This document shows, one piece after another, positions 1-5,345 of a DNA stretch of 10,220 bases. The position numbers and the translations under genes were made by a program. Position 1 is the stretch's first letter. Every line of letters starts with the position of its first letter. Origin of the DNA: JAKITW01 sp041598875. Its GTDB lineage: Bacteria > Desulfobacterota > Desulfobulbia > Desulfobulbales > BM004. The notes under the pieces were generated by a model. The model had not been told where the DNA came from. It saw only the letters and a program-made list of their open reading frames with translations, and ran no database searches. The stretch covers positions 1 to 10,220 of the forward strand of contig JBFHXP010000096.1 of assembly GCA_041598875.1 (NCBI GenBank). Reading direction: 5' to 3'.

Positions 1-152
1 AGGGTCAGAGCGGATAATCCGAGGACGGTCACGAGGCAAAGAGCCCCCAGTTGGAACGTCGCGCCCTGGCAAATGACGCCCTGGTCGAGATGGCCACCGA
101 GATTTTCGGTGGACAGGTGGCGAATATCCGAACCGGCCCGCGGAGCAGATGA
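1..152 (+). CDS. dnaX: DNA polymerase III subunit gamma/tau, C-terminal end (partial, frame broken near the left edge)
   Basis: The open frame from base 18 to the TGA at 150-152 encodes a short tail containing LANDALVEMATEIFGG, which resembles the extreme C-terminus of bacterial DnaX (a 'dPLVqdaleiFgG' type motif). DnaX is the clamp-loader subunit of the replicative polymerase. The gene is followed by ybaB and recR, the standard dnaX neighbours, and this supports the call. The same frame has a TAA at 15-17. Bases 1-18 read in another frame give a sensible acidic linker (ADNP), which would join naturally to EDGHEAK if one base were restored near 19-21. So there is either a sequencing or assembly indel or a real frameshift at the end of the gene. 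The rest of the gene lies outside the window. The family call rests on a short motif plus synteny. Confidence 0.62.
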
Positions 153-226
153 AGGGGAGATGGGGAGACGGGGTGACGGGAGAGATGAGAGGGGAGAAGT
201 GAGAGGTGAGAAGGGAAGAGGAGCAC
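153..226 (+). repeat. Purine-rich tract with 8-bp G-run repeats (G-quadruplex motif)
   Basis: Directly after the dnaX stop the plus strand is almost pure A/G. It begins with G-runs at 154-157, 162-165, 170-173 and 178-180, separated by the 4-base loops AGAT, AGAC and TGAC. This fits the usual intramolecular G-quadruplex rule (four runs of at least three G, loops of 1-7) and reads as degenerate 8-bp tandem repeats. The tract continues as GA-rich sequence to about 226. No coding capacity is apparent. Any function is inference. Confidence 0.6.
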
Positions 227-240
227 TGCTCATATCCCCC

Positions 241-407
241 TTGAACACTTGAACCTTTTTCCCTTGAACACTTGAACCTTTTTTTCCTTTGAACACTTGA
301 ACCTCTTTTTCCCTTGAACACTTGAACCTCTTTTTTCTTGAACACTTGAACCTCTTTTTCCTTTGAACACTTGAACCTTTTTTCCCCTTGAACACTTGAA
401 CCTCTTT
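241..407 (+). repeat. Tandem array, seven copies of a 23-25 bp unit
   Basis: The core TTGAACACTTGAACC starts at 241, 264, 289, 314, 338, 363 and 388, so the period is 23-25 bp. Cores are joined by pyrimidine runs (TTTTTCCC and variants) that vary in length. Each core contains TTGAAC twice, giving 14 TTGAAC hexamers. The core is virtually invariant while the T/C spacer drifts. The array fills most of the gene-free stretch 153-484 between dnaX and ybaB. It has no spacers of unique sequence, so it is not CRISPR. Confidence 0.92.
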
Positions 408-484
408 ACAGTTGTACCCCAGGTTCAGCCCGAGGCTCGGAAGATGCGCGGCCGCTGAGATAGTAATATAAAAGGAGCAGTACC

Positions 485-793
485 ATGGATATGAACAGCC
501 TGATGAAGCAGGCCCAGCAGTTTCAGCAGAAGATGCAGCAGATTCAGGCGGAGGCCGCAAACAGGAGAGTGACCTCCACCGCCGGCGGGGGGATGGTAAC
601 AGCCACGGCCAACGGCCGTCAGGAGTTGATTTCTCTGGTCATCGAACCCCAGGTTGTTCATCCCGATGAGGTAAAGATGCTCGAGGATCTGGTTGTCTCC
701 GCGGTGAATGACGCCCTGCGCAAGGCGCGGGAGTCGATGCAGGAGGAGATGAAGCAGCTGACCGGCGGAATTTCCATTCCCGGTCTTTTTTAG
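485..793 (+). CDS. ybaB: YbaB/EbfC family nucleoid-associated protein
   Basis: A 102-residue protein of the YbaB/EbfC family, small dimeric DNA-binding proteins that coat the nucleoid. The N-terminal part is a Met/Gln-rich helix (residues 1-27). It is followed by the conserved glycine-rich strand region (about 34-51, containing GGGMVTATANG) and a long C-terminal helix from about 60 to 92. It ends in PGLF, as many family members do. Length matches the family (about 100-110). The ATG at 485 has a good Shine-Dalgarno sequence, AAAGGAG at 471-477, seven bases upstream; a second in-frame ATG lies at 491. It sits between dnaX and recR, an arrangement conserved across many bacteria, and is probably co-transcribed with recR. 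The family call is firm; its exact cellular role is poorly defined even in model species. Confidence 0.95.
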   Translation: MDMNSLMKQAQQFQQKMQQIQAEAANRRVTSTAGGGMVTATANGRQELISLVIEPQVVHPDEVKMLEDLVVSAVNDALRKARESMQEEMKQLTGGISIPGLF

Positions 794-801
794 GGGCAGG
801 G

Positions 802-870
802 CAAAGTATGCCACTTTGTGCCGGGACAACGAACATACCACCAACTGATAACTGACCGTCTGAAGACGGT
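802..870 (+). other. ybaB-recR spacer with two small hairpins
   Basis: In the 104-base gap, CAAAGT (802-807) can pair with ACTTTG (813-818), and ACCGTC (855-860) with GACGGT (865-870) around a TGAA loop. Neither is followed by a T-run, so they do not look like intrinsic terminators. ACCACC at 838-843 could alternatively pair with GGTGGT at 868-873. The role is unknown; they may only affect the recR message, which has no clear ribosome binding site. Confidence 0.4.
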
Positions 871-897
871 GGTTTCAACCTTGACGCGAGACTAATA

Positions 898-1503
898 ATG
901 CATATCGTCCCCCCGCCCCTGGATCGATTGATTCAGGATCTCGGCCGTCTTCCCGGCATTGGCCGTAAAACCGCAACCCGGCTTGCCCTCTATATCCTTC
1001 GCCATCCTGAAAGCGAGGCCTTGTCTCTGGCCCGGAGCCTTTCCGAGCTTCATCGTTCCATCAGGCTCTGCGAGAGGTGCTTTGTCTTTTCCGAGACCTC
1101 CCCCTGCGCGGTCTGCTCCGATGGGCGCCGCCGCAGCGACCTGATCTGCGTGGTGGAGAATCCCGACGACCTGATGGCCATTGAAAAGACCGGGGCATAC
1201 AGTGGCCAGTATCATGTCCTGCACGGGGTTTTATCACCAATGGACGGTATCGGGCCCGACGAGATAAAGGTCGGCGGACTGATGAACAGGATACGTAGTC
1301 AGGGGGTCAAAGAGGTTTTTATTGCCACCAGTTCCACTGTGCCTGGCGAGGCGACTGCCTCTTATCTTGCCCGGAGCCTGCAGAAAACAGGGGTCCGGCT
1401 GACCAGGCTGGCCTGCGGGATCCCCATGGGCATGGACATCAAGTATGCCGATGAGATAACCCTGGCCCGGGCCATTGAGACCAGACATGACACCGGTGAG
1501 TGA
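898..1503 (+). CDS. recR: Recombination protein RecR
   Basis: A 201-residue RecR, the usual length for this family. RecR works with RecO (and RecF) to load RecA on gapped single-stranded DNA. Visible in order: an N-terminal helix-hairpin-helix (about 11-25, LGRLPGIGRKTA); a C4 zinc finger with Cys58, Cys61, Cys70 and Cys73; a Toprim domain starting near 80 (VVENPDDL at 85-92); and the C-terminal RLACGIPMGMD with YADEITL that closes the ring interface. All expected residues are present. The ATG at 898 is fixed by an in-frame TAA immediately upstream (895-897). No convincing Shine-Dalgarno sequence precedes it, so translation may depend on ybaB upstream. Gene order dnaX-ybaB-recR is a well-known conserved cluster. 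Confidence 0.97.
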   Translation: MHIVPPPLDRLIQDLGRLPGIGRKTATRLALYILRHPESEALSLARSLSELHRSIRLCERCFVFSETSPCAVCSDGRRRSDLICVVENPDDLMAIEKTGAYSGQYHVLHGVLSPMDGIGPDEIKVGGLMNRIRSQGVKEVFIATSSTVPGEATASYLARSLQKTGVRLTRLACGIPMGMDIKYADEITLARAIETRHDTGE

Positions 1504-1550
1504 TTTTGCAGTATCGTCCTAATTTTATTGGGGTCCAGACTACATTCTCC

Positions 1551-1579
1551 TTGACATCAGAGGCCATAGTTGGTATTTG
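1551..1579 (+). promoter_or_regulatory. Possible sigma-70 promoter ahead of tRNA-Val
   Basis: A perfect TTGACA lies at 1551-1556. Seventeen bases later is TATTTG (1574-1579), a poor -10 that matches the consensus at only three positions. Placement about 90 bases upstream of the tRNA is plausible. It also overlaps the end of the putative minus-strand small ORF. Weak call based on the -35 box and spacing only. Confidence 0.3.
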
Positions 1580-1622
1580 GTTTGCGTTTCTTGGCGTGAT
1601 TGGAAACATGATGCTGAATCAT
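1557..1622 (-). CDS. Possible 21-residue basic peptide (unrecognised)
   Basis: On the minus strand an ATG at 1622-1620 opens a 21-codon frame ending in TGA at 1559-1557. It is preceded by AAAGGAGG (minus strand of 1631-1638) with an 8-base gap, a near-ideal Shine-Dalgarno sequence and better than those of most genes in this window. The peptide begins MIQHHVSNH, has a central AKKRKPN basic stretch and ends in NYGL. It has no signal peptide or membrane segment. It lies convergent to recR and divergent from the tRNA, so it would be a lone gene. I do not recognise it. The frame stays open upstream, but that stretch runs antisense to the tRNA. Evidence is limited to the ribosome binding site and frame; it could be chance. 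Confidence 0.35.
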   Translation of the reverse strand: MIQHHVSNHAKKRKPNTNYGL

Positions 1623-1630
1623 CAACGCCA
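1592..1630. other. Inverted repeat between recR and tRNA-Val
   Basis: TGGCGT (1592-1597) pairs with ACGCCA (1625-1630), and inside it ATGAT (1608-1612) pairs with ATCAT (1618-1622) around GCTGA. There is no T-run on the plus strand after it, so it is not a standard recR terminator. It coincides with the start region of the small minus-strand ORF. It could be a leader structure in that transcript or in the tRNA precursor. Confidence 0.35.
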
Positions 1631-1666
1631 CCTCCTTTAGGCGGAAAAAAAGAATCAAGTTTACGT

Positions 1667-1741
1667 AGGCGCGTAGCTCAGCGGGAGAGCGCTTCCCTGA
1701 CGCGGAAGAAGTCGGCGGTTCGAAACCGCCCGCGCCTACCA
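1667..1741 (+). tRNA. tRNA-Val (anticodon GAC), CCA encoded
   Basis: A full cloverleaf can be drawn. Acceptor stem AGGCGCG (1667-1673) pairs with CGCGCCT (1731-1737). The D arm is GCTC/GAGC (1676-1679, 1687-1690). The anticodon stem CTTCC/GGAAG encloses loop CTGACGC with anticodon GAC at 1699-1701. The T arm GGCGG/CCGCC (1714-1718, 1726-1730) encloses TTCGAAA. The discriminator is A1738 and CCA is encoded at 1739-1741. The anticodon reads GUC/GUU valine codons, and A73 fits valine identity. Eight T residues follow at 1742-1749, which could terminate or pause transcription right after the tRNA. Confidence 0.97.
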
Positions 1742-1761
1742 TTTTTTTTATAATCAGTGTC

Positions 1762-1885
1762 CTTCCGGGATGATGATGGCTCCGTGGTTGCAGTACGCAA
1801 CATTGGCAAATGCCGGGCGGAGCCACATTGCATATGAGGAAGTCCGCTGGGTGTTTTCCGGTGGCAGCTGCGGCTGCCGTTTTTT
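1762..1885 (+). promoter_or_regulatory. Structured leader RNA upstream of thrS (candidate attenuator or riboswitch)
   Basis: Between the tRNA and thrS the plus strand can fold into a branched structure. The closing stem is CTTCC (1762-1766) with GGAAG (1838-1842). Inside, TGGCTCCG (1777-1784) pairs perfectly with CGGAGCCA (1818-1825). That stem encloses two hairpins: GTTGC/GCAAC (1787-1791, 1797-1801) and GGC/GCC (1805-1807, 1812-1814). An intrinsic terminator follows at 1861-1885. CTCCGCC just after the terminator (1887-1893) is fully complementary to GGCGGAG (1816-1822), so an alternative pairing exists. Layout (sensor-like fold, then terminator, then an aminoacyl-tRNA synthetase gene) suggests transcription attenuation. 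I do not recognise a known riboswitch class, and no clear T-box motif is present. Confidence 0.5.
1861..1885 (+). terminator. Intrinsic terminator in the thrS leader
   Basis: GGCAGC (1863-1868) pairs with GCTGCC (1873-1878) around TGCG, and the stem can be extended by G-T pairs. It is followed by six T residues at 1880-1885. It stands only 40 bases before the thrS ATG and after the tRNA-Val terminator-like T-run. This makes it more likely a regulatory attenuator than the end of the upstream unit. Confidence 0.7.
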
Positions 1886-1925
1886 ACTCCGCCGGAGGCT
1901 GGAAATAAAGGCAACAGGCTCAGGA

Positions 1926-3869
1926 ATGGCAGAAGTCAGCGTGCATATGAAGGATGGTGAGAGGAGTCAGGTGGATGGCGCCGCAACGGTGGCCGATGCC
2001 CTTGCCGTTCTACTCTCCAAAAAACAACGCAAAGCGGTTGTCGCTGTCCGGGCGGGCGGCCGGCTTGCCGATCTCTCTGCCCCGTTAAGCGAGATCGGTG
2101 GCTCGGAGATCGAACTTGAGCCGATCACCGCTGACATGGCCGAGGGCCTTGAGATCCTGCGCCATTCCGCTGCCCATATCATGGCCCATGCGGTTCGTGA
2201 TCTCTTTGGGAACTCTGTCAAGATCGCCATCGGACCCTCGATCGTTGATGGGTTTTATTACGATTTTGATCGGCAGGAGCCTTTTACACCTGATGATTTT
2301 GCGAAAATTGAGGCCCGGATGCAGGAGATCGTCTCCGCTGGCAAGCCCTTTTCAAGACAGGTTGTTACCAGGGCCGAGGCTGAGTCCCTGTTCCGGGAGC
2401 AGGGCGAGGTTTACAAGGTCGAACTGATCGGCGAGATCGCAGATGAATCGGTTACCCTCTACGGGGTCGGTGACTTTGTCGATCTCTGCCGGGGTCCGCA
2501 TCTGCCCCATGCCGGACTGATAACGGCATTCAAGCTGATCAAGGTCGCCGGTGCGTATTGGCGTGGCGACGAGAAAAGGCCCATGCTGCAGCGCATCTAC
2601 GGCACCGCCTTTTCCAGCCGAAAGGATCTGGCTGATTATCTCCATAATCTTGAGGAGGCAAAGAAGCGGGATCATCGGAAAATCGGTCGCGACCTGAGTC
2701 TTTTCACCTTTCATGACGACGTCGGGCCCGGCCTGGTTCTCTGGCAGCCCAAGGGGGCGCTGTTACGGAAGCTCATTGAGGATTTCTGGAAGGAAGAGCA
2801 TTACCGGCACGATTACGAACTGCTCTATACCCCGCACATGGCCCGCCTGGATATGTGGAAGACCAGCGGCCATCTTGACTTCTACGGCGAGAATATGTAC
2901 TCGTCGATGAATATCGATGAGGTGCAGTATCAGATCAAGCCGATGAACTGCCCCTTCCATATTGCTATATACAAGTCTGCCAAGCGGAGTTACCGCGAAC
3001 TGCCCATCCGCTGGTGCGAACTGGGCACCGTCTACCGCTATGAAAGAACCGGGGTCCTGCACGGGCTTCTCCGGGTTCGCGGATTCACCCAGGACGACGC
3101 CCACATCTTCTGCCGGCCGGATCAGCTTGAGGAGGAGATCTTCAATATCCTCGATCTCAACCTCAACATTCTGAAAACGTTTGGTTTTCCAGAATATGAT
3201 ATTTATCTTTCGACCCGGCCTGATAAGTATGTCGGCAGTGACGAGCATTGGCAGATGGCCACCGACGCCCTGAAGCAGGCCCTGGAAAAGAGGGGGCTTG
3301 CCTATGAACTGGACCCCGGCGAGGGTGTGTTTTATGGCCCCAAGATCGACATCAAGATAAAGGATGTCCTGGGTCGGTCCTGGCAGTGTTCCACCATCCA
3401 GGTCGATTTCAACCTGCCTGAACGTTTTGCCATGGGCTATACCGGCGACGATGGCCGGGAGCATCAGCCGATCATGATTCACCGTGCCCTGATGGGGTCG
3501 CTGGAGCGCTTTATCGGGGTGCTGATAGAACAGTATGCCGGCGCGTTCCCCTTGTGGCTGGCTCCGACCCAGGCCCGGGTTATGAATATCACCGATGCCC
3601 AGGACGAGTTTTCGCGTACTGTCTTTCAGCAGCTCCGCGCCGCCGGAATCCGGGTGGAAAAGGATTTGCGAAACGAGAAACTTAACTATAAGATACGCGA
3701 GGCACAGATGGCCAAGATTCCGTACATGCTGGTTCTTGGTGATCGCGAGGTTGAGTCGGAAACCGTTACCGTCCGCACCCGTGACGGCAAAAATCTGCCG
3801 CCCATGTCGGTGGCAGATTTTGTTGCCATGGTCAACGAACAATGTGCCGCTGAAAGAGCGGGGATATAA
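1926..3869 (+). CDS. thrS: Threonine--tRNA ligase
   Basis: A 647-residue class II ThrRS (E. coli has 642); it charges tRNA-Thr in the cytoplasm. Domains in order: TGS (about 1-65); editing domain with the HxxxH pair His80/His84 and Cys188/His192; catalytic core about 250-540 with motif 2 (RYERTGVLHG at 371-380) and motif 3 (HRALMGSLERF at 519-529); and the anticodon-binding domain from about 545. The zinc ligands Cys342, His393 and His519 are all present, so both charging and proofreading should work. I chose the ATG at 1926 because the TGS domain starts right there. The frame is open back to an ATG at 1770, but those 52 extra residues run through the leader stems and terminator and are not ThrRS-like. 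Ribosome binding is weak: AAAGG lies 14 bases away, and GGAGG at 1894-1898 is too far for this ATG. Confidence 0.98.
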   Translation: MAEVSVHMKDGERSQVDGAATVADALAVLLSKKQRKAVVAVRAGGRLADLSAPLSEIGGSEIELEPITADMAEGLEILRHSAAHIMAHAVRDLFGNSVKIAIGPSIVDGFYYDFDRQEPFTPDDFAKIEARMQEIVSAGKPFSRQVVTRAEAESLFREQGEVYKVELIGEIADESVTLYGVGDFVDLCRGPHLPHAGLITAFKLIKVAGAYWRGDEKRPMLQRIYGTAFSSRKDLADYLHNLEEAKKRDHRKIGRDLSLFTFHDDVGPGLVLWQPKGALLRKLIEDFWKEEHYRHDYELLYTPHMARLDMWKTSGHLDFYGENMYSSMNIDEVQYQIKPMNCPFHIAIYKSAKRSYRELPIRWCELGTVYRYERTGVLHGLLRVRGFTQDDAHIFCRPDQLEEEIFNILDLNLNILKTFGFPEYDIYLSTRPDKYVGSDEHWQMATDALKQALEKRGLAYELDPGEGVFYGPKIDIKIKDVLGRSWQCSTIQVDFNLPERFAMGYTGDDGREHQPIMIHRALMGSLERFIGVLIEQYAGAFPLWLAPTQARVMNITDAQDEFSRTVFQQLRAAGIRVEKDLRNEKLNYKIREAQMAKIPYMLVLGDREVESETVTVRTRDGKNLPPMSVADFVAMVNEQCAAERAGI

Positions 3870-3941
3870 TGCGGCAACACCGTGGTACTGTTCGGACACT
3901 GCTGGTGCTAAGCGGATTTCCTGGAAATTAAAAAACCTGTT

Positions 3942-3958
3942 AAGGAGGTAAGAGTATT
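3942..3958 (+). promoter_or_regulatory. infC Shine-Dalgarno with AUU start codon
   Basis: A strong AAGGAGG (3942-3948) lies seven bases before ATT (3956-3958). An in-frame TAA overlaps the start of the Shine-Dalgarno sequence (3941-3943), and no ATG, GTG or TTG occurs between it and the conserved IF3 N-terminus, so ATT is the only sensible start. AUU starts on infC are known in E. coli and relatives, where IF3 rejects non-standard starts and so limits its own synthesis. Confidence 0.9.
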
Positions 3959-4501
3959 AAAAAGAAAGGCGGAAGGCCGATACCGGTCAAGCGTGAACAG
4001 ACTGTAAAGCTCAATCAAGAGATTCGATACGACCAGATCCGGGTGATCGGTTCCGACGGCGAACAGCTTGGGATCATGACGCCGTCTGAGGCCTTGAACA
4101 GGGCCGAAGCGGAAGAACTTGATCTTGTGGAGATCTCGGAGAATGCGACGCCTCCTGTCTGTCGTATCATGAACTATGACAAGTTCAGGTATGAGCAGAG
4201 AAAGAAACAGCAGGAAGCCAAGAAGAAGCAGACCGTAGTCGATATCAAGGAGATCAAGTTCCGGCCCAAAACCGAAGAGCATGATCTCAACTTCAAGATA
4301 AAGAATATCAAGAAGTTTCTTGCCCAGAAAAACAAGGTAAAGATCACCCTTCGTTTCCGTGGCAGGGAAATTGTCTATGCCCAGAGCCAGGGCATTGAGG
4401 TCCTCACCAAGATTGGTGAGGCTTTGGCCGACGACGGGGTGATCATTCAGACTCCGAGGATGGAAGGGCGGCAGATGGTCATGATGCTCGGCCCGAAATA
4501 A
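3956..4501 (+). CDS. infC: Translation initiation factor IF-3 (AUU start)
   Basis: A 181-residue IF3 from the ATT at 3956 (E. coli IF3 has 180). IF3 binds the 30S subunit, keeps 50S away and checks start codon-anticodon pairing. After a basic leader (KKKGGRPIPVKRE) comes the N-domain (about 15-80, with LNQEIR and PPVCRIMNYDKFRYE). Then there is a Lys/Gln-rich linker helix (80-93) and a C-domain (about 95-181, with EIKFRP and RFRGRE at 133-138). Starting at the first conventional codon (GTG at 4043) would delete 29 residues, including conserved N-domain sequence and the LNQEIR motif, so that start is unlikely. It lies 86 bases after thrS in the classic thrS-infC-rpmI-rplT order. The start codon implies IF3 self-control of translation. 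Confidence 0.97.
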   Translation: MKKKGGRPIPVKREQTVKLNQEIRYDQIRVIGSDGEQLGIMTPSEALNRAEAEELDLVEISENATPPVCRIMNYDKFRYEQRKKQQEAKKKQTVVDIKEIKFRPKTEEHDLNFKIKNIKKFLAQKNKVKITLRFRGREIVYAQSQGIEVLTKIGEALADDGVIIQTPRMEGRQMVMMLGPK

Positions 4502-4512
4502 GGGTATCTATA

Positions 4513-4705
4513 CGGCACGGTGAAGGCCGGTCCTGAAACTTCCGCAGACGGTTTGCTCGTTCAGCCGGAGGTGGAGGAAAAGGCCGCCGTGCATTTTACA
4601 ATATGAGGTTTTCGGTCTGCTCAGGCCGGAAGTGACGAGATAAACCGTCACCGTGAAAATTCCATTTCAGTATGAGTCGGAATGGGAGACCATTTCCGTT
4701 GTGAC
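4513..4705 (+). promoter_or_regulatory. Structured infC-rpmI spacer, candidate L20-type operator
   Basis: The 225-base gap is gene-free but rich in complementary segments. Block 1: GCACGG (4515-4520) with CCGTGC (4587-4592), enclosing CCGG/CCGG (4527-4530, 4565-4568), CTGAAAC with GTTCAG (4533-4539, 4559-4564, one bulge) and CCG/CGG (4542-4544, 4549-4551). Block 2: GTGACG (4632-4637) with CGTCAC (4646-4651). Block 3: a bulged hairpin, CGGAATGG (4678-4685) with CCATTTCCG (4690-4698), capped by the GNRA loop GAGA. GTCAC (4647-4651) can instead pair with GTGAC (4701-4705) just ahead of the rpmI Shine-Dalgarno, so blocks 2 and 3 offer mutually exclusive folds. L20 represses rpmI-rplT through mRNA structures in E. 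coli; applying that here is inference. Confidence 0.5.
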
Positions 4706-4726
4706 AGATTAAGGGAGAATGAGAAC

Positions 4727-4924
4727 ATGCCTAAAATGAAGACAAACAGAGGTGCCGCCAAACGATTCAAAGTTACCGGCACAGGAAAGATAGTACGGAG
4801 CAAGGCCTTCAGCAGCCATATCCTTACTAAAAAAACAACTAAGAGAAAAAGAGGACTTCGCCAGTCTGATCTGGTTGATGACGCGAATCTTCGTGGTATC
4901 AGGCGGATTCTGCCGTATATGTAA
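4727..4924 (+). CDS. rpmI: 50S ribosomal protein L35 (bL35)
   Basis: A 65-residue, very basic protein with the L35 hallmark start MPKMKTNRGAAKRFKVTGTG, the KRKRGLR segment and the IRRILPYM end. It binds 23S rRNA in the large subunit. Length is typical (64-66). I place the start at 4727, where the family N-terminus begins, with AAGGGAG at 4711-4717 nine bases upstream. An in-frame ATG at 4682 would add 15 non-family residues and lies inside a hairpin. It stands between infC and rplT as in most bacteria, and the structured spacer upstream is the likely point of control for both ribosomal proteins. Confidence 0.98.
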   Translation: MPKMKTNRGAAKRFKVTGTGKIVRSKAFSSHILTKKTTKRKRGLRQSDLVDDANLRGIRRILPYM

Positions 4925-4981
4925 ACGGCCGGTGAAACTGACTTTGCGTGTCTAAATGAGAGTACTGTAAGGAGTATATGT

Positions 4982-5338
4982 ATGCCTAGAGTAACACGCG
5001 GGTTCAAGGCCCGCAGAAGAAGAAAAAAAGTATTGAAGATGGCCAGCGGTTATATCGGCGGACGGCATCGCCTGTTCCGGTCAGCAGCCGAGGCTGTGGA
5101 CCGTGCGCTTGGCTTTGCCTATCGTGACCGGCGCGCCAAGAAACGTGATTTCCGTAAACTCTGGATCGTTCGGATCGGCGCAGCTGCCAAGGAAAACGGA
5201 ATTTCCTACAGCAAACTCATGGGCGGGCTGAAAAAGGCCAATGTGGATCTTGACCGCAAGGTTCTCGCCAATATGGCTATTCTCGATCCTGCCGGATTCT
5301 CCAAGGTTGTAGCCCTCGCATCAGATCAGGCGGCCTGA
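4982..5338 (+). CDS. rplT: 50S ribosomal protein L20 (bL20)
   Basis: A 118-residue basic protein beginning MPRVTRGFKARRRRKKVLK, the signature N-terminal extension of L20 that threads into 23S rRNA and is needed early in 50S assembly. The globular C-terminal part (about 60-118) includes the conserved LWIVRIGAAAKENGISYSKL and LDRKVLANMA segments, which form the rRNA/mRNA-binding domain used for self-repression in known systems. AAGGAG at 4969-4974 lies seven bases before the ATG. Length is the family norm. It follows rpmI by 57 bases and precedes pheS by seven, so pheS translation may be coupled to it. Confidence 0.98.
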   Translation: MPRVTRGFKARRRRKKVLKMASGYIGGRHRLFRSAAEAVDRALGFAYRDRRAKKRDFRKLWIVRIGAAAKENGISYSKLMGGLKKANVDLDRKVLANMAILDPAGFSKVVALASDQAA

Positions 5339-5345
5339 TATCCCG

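Noticed and set aside
241..407. CRISPR array
   Set aside because: Units are directly tandem with only short, low-complexity T/C linkers; there are no unique spacers of constant length and no cas genes.
425..844. Minus-strand frame of 139 codons covering ybaB
   Set aside because: It lies opposite a well-supported ybaB and has low-complexity Leu/His-rich sequence typical of an antisense shadow.
855..870. Terminator between ybaB and recR
   Set aside because: A stable small hairpin exists but no T-run follows, and the genes are conserved partners likely to be co-transcribed.
1770..1925. Longer thrS starting at 1770 (52 extra residues)
   Set aside because: The added part crosses the leader stems and the terminator hairpin, is not ThrRS-like, and the TGS domain begins at the ATG at 1926.
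1742..1925. T-box riboswitch in the thrS leader
   Set aside because: GGTGGCAGCTGCGG at 1860-1873 only loosely resembles the T-box consensus (GGTGGNACCGCG), and no clear Stem I or specifier loop can be placed. Kept as a generic candidate leader.
2763..3899. Long minus-strand open frame opposite thrS
   Set aside because: A shadow of thrS codon structure on the opposite strand; the plus-strand ThrRS is complete and unmistakable.
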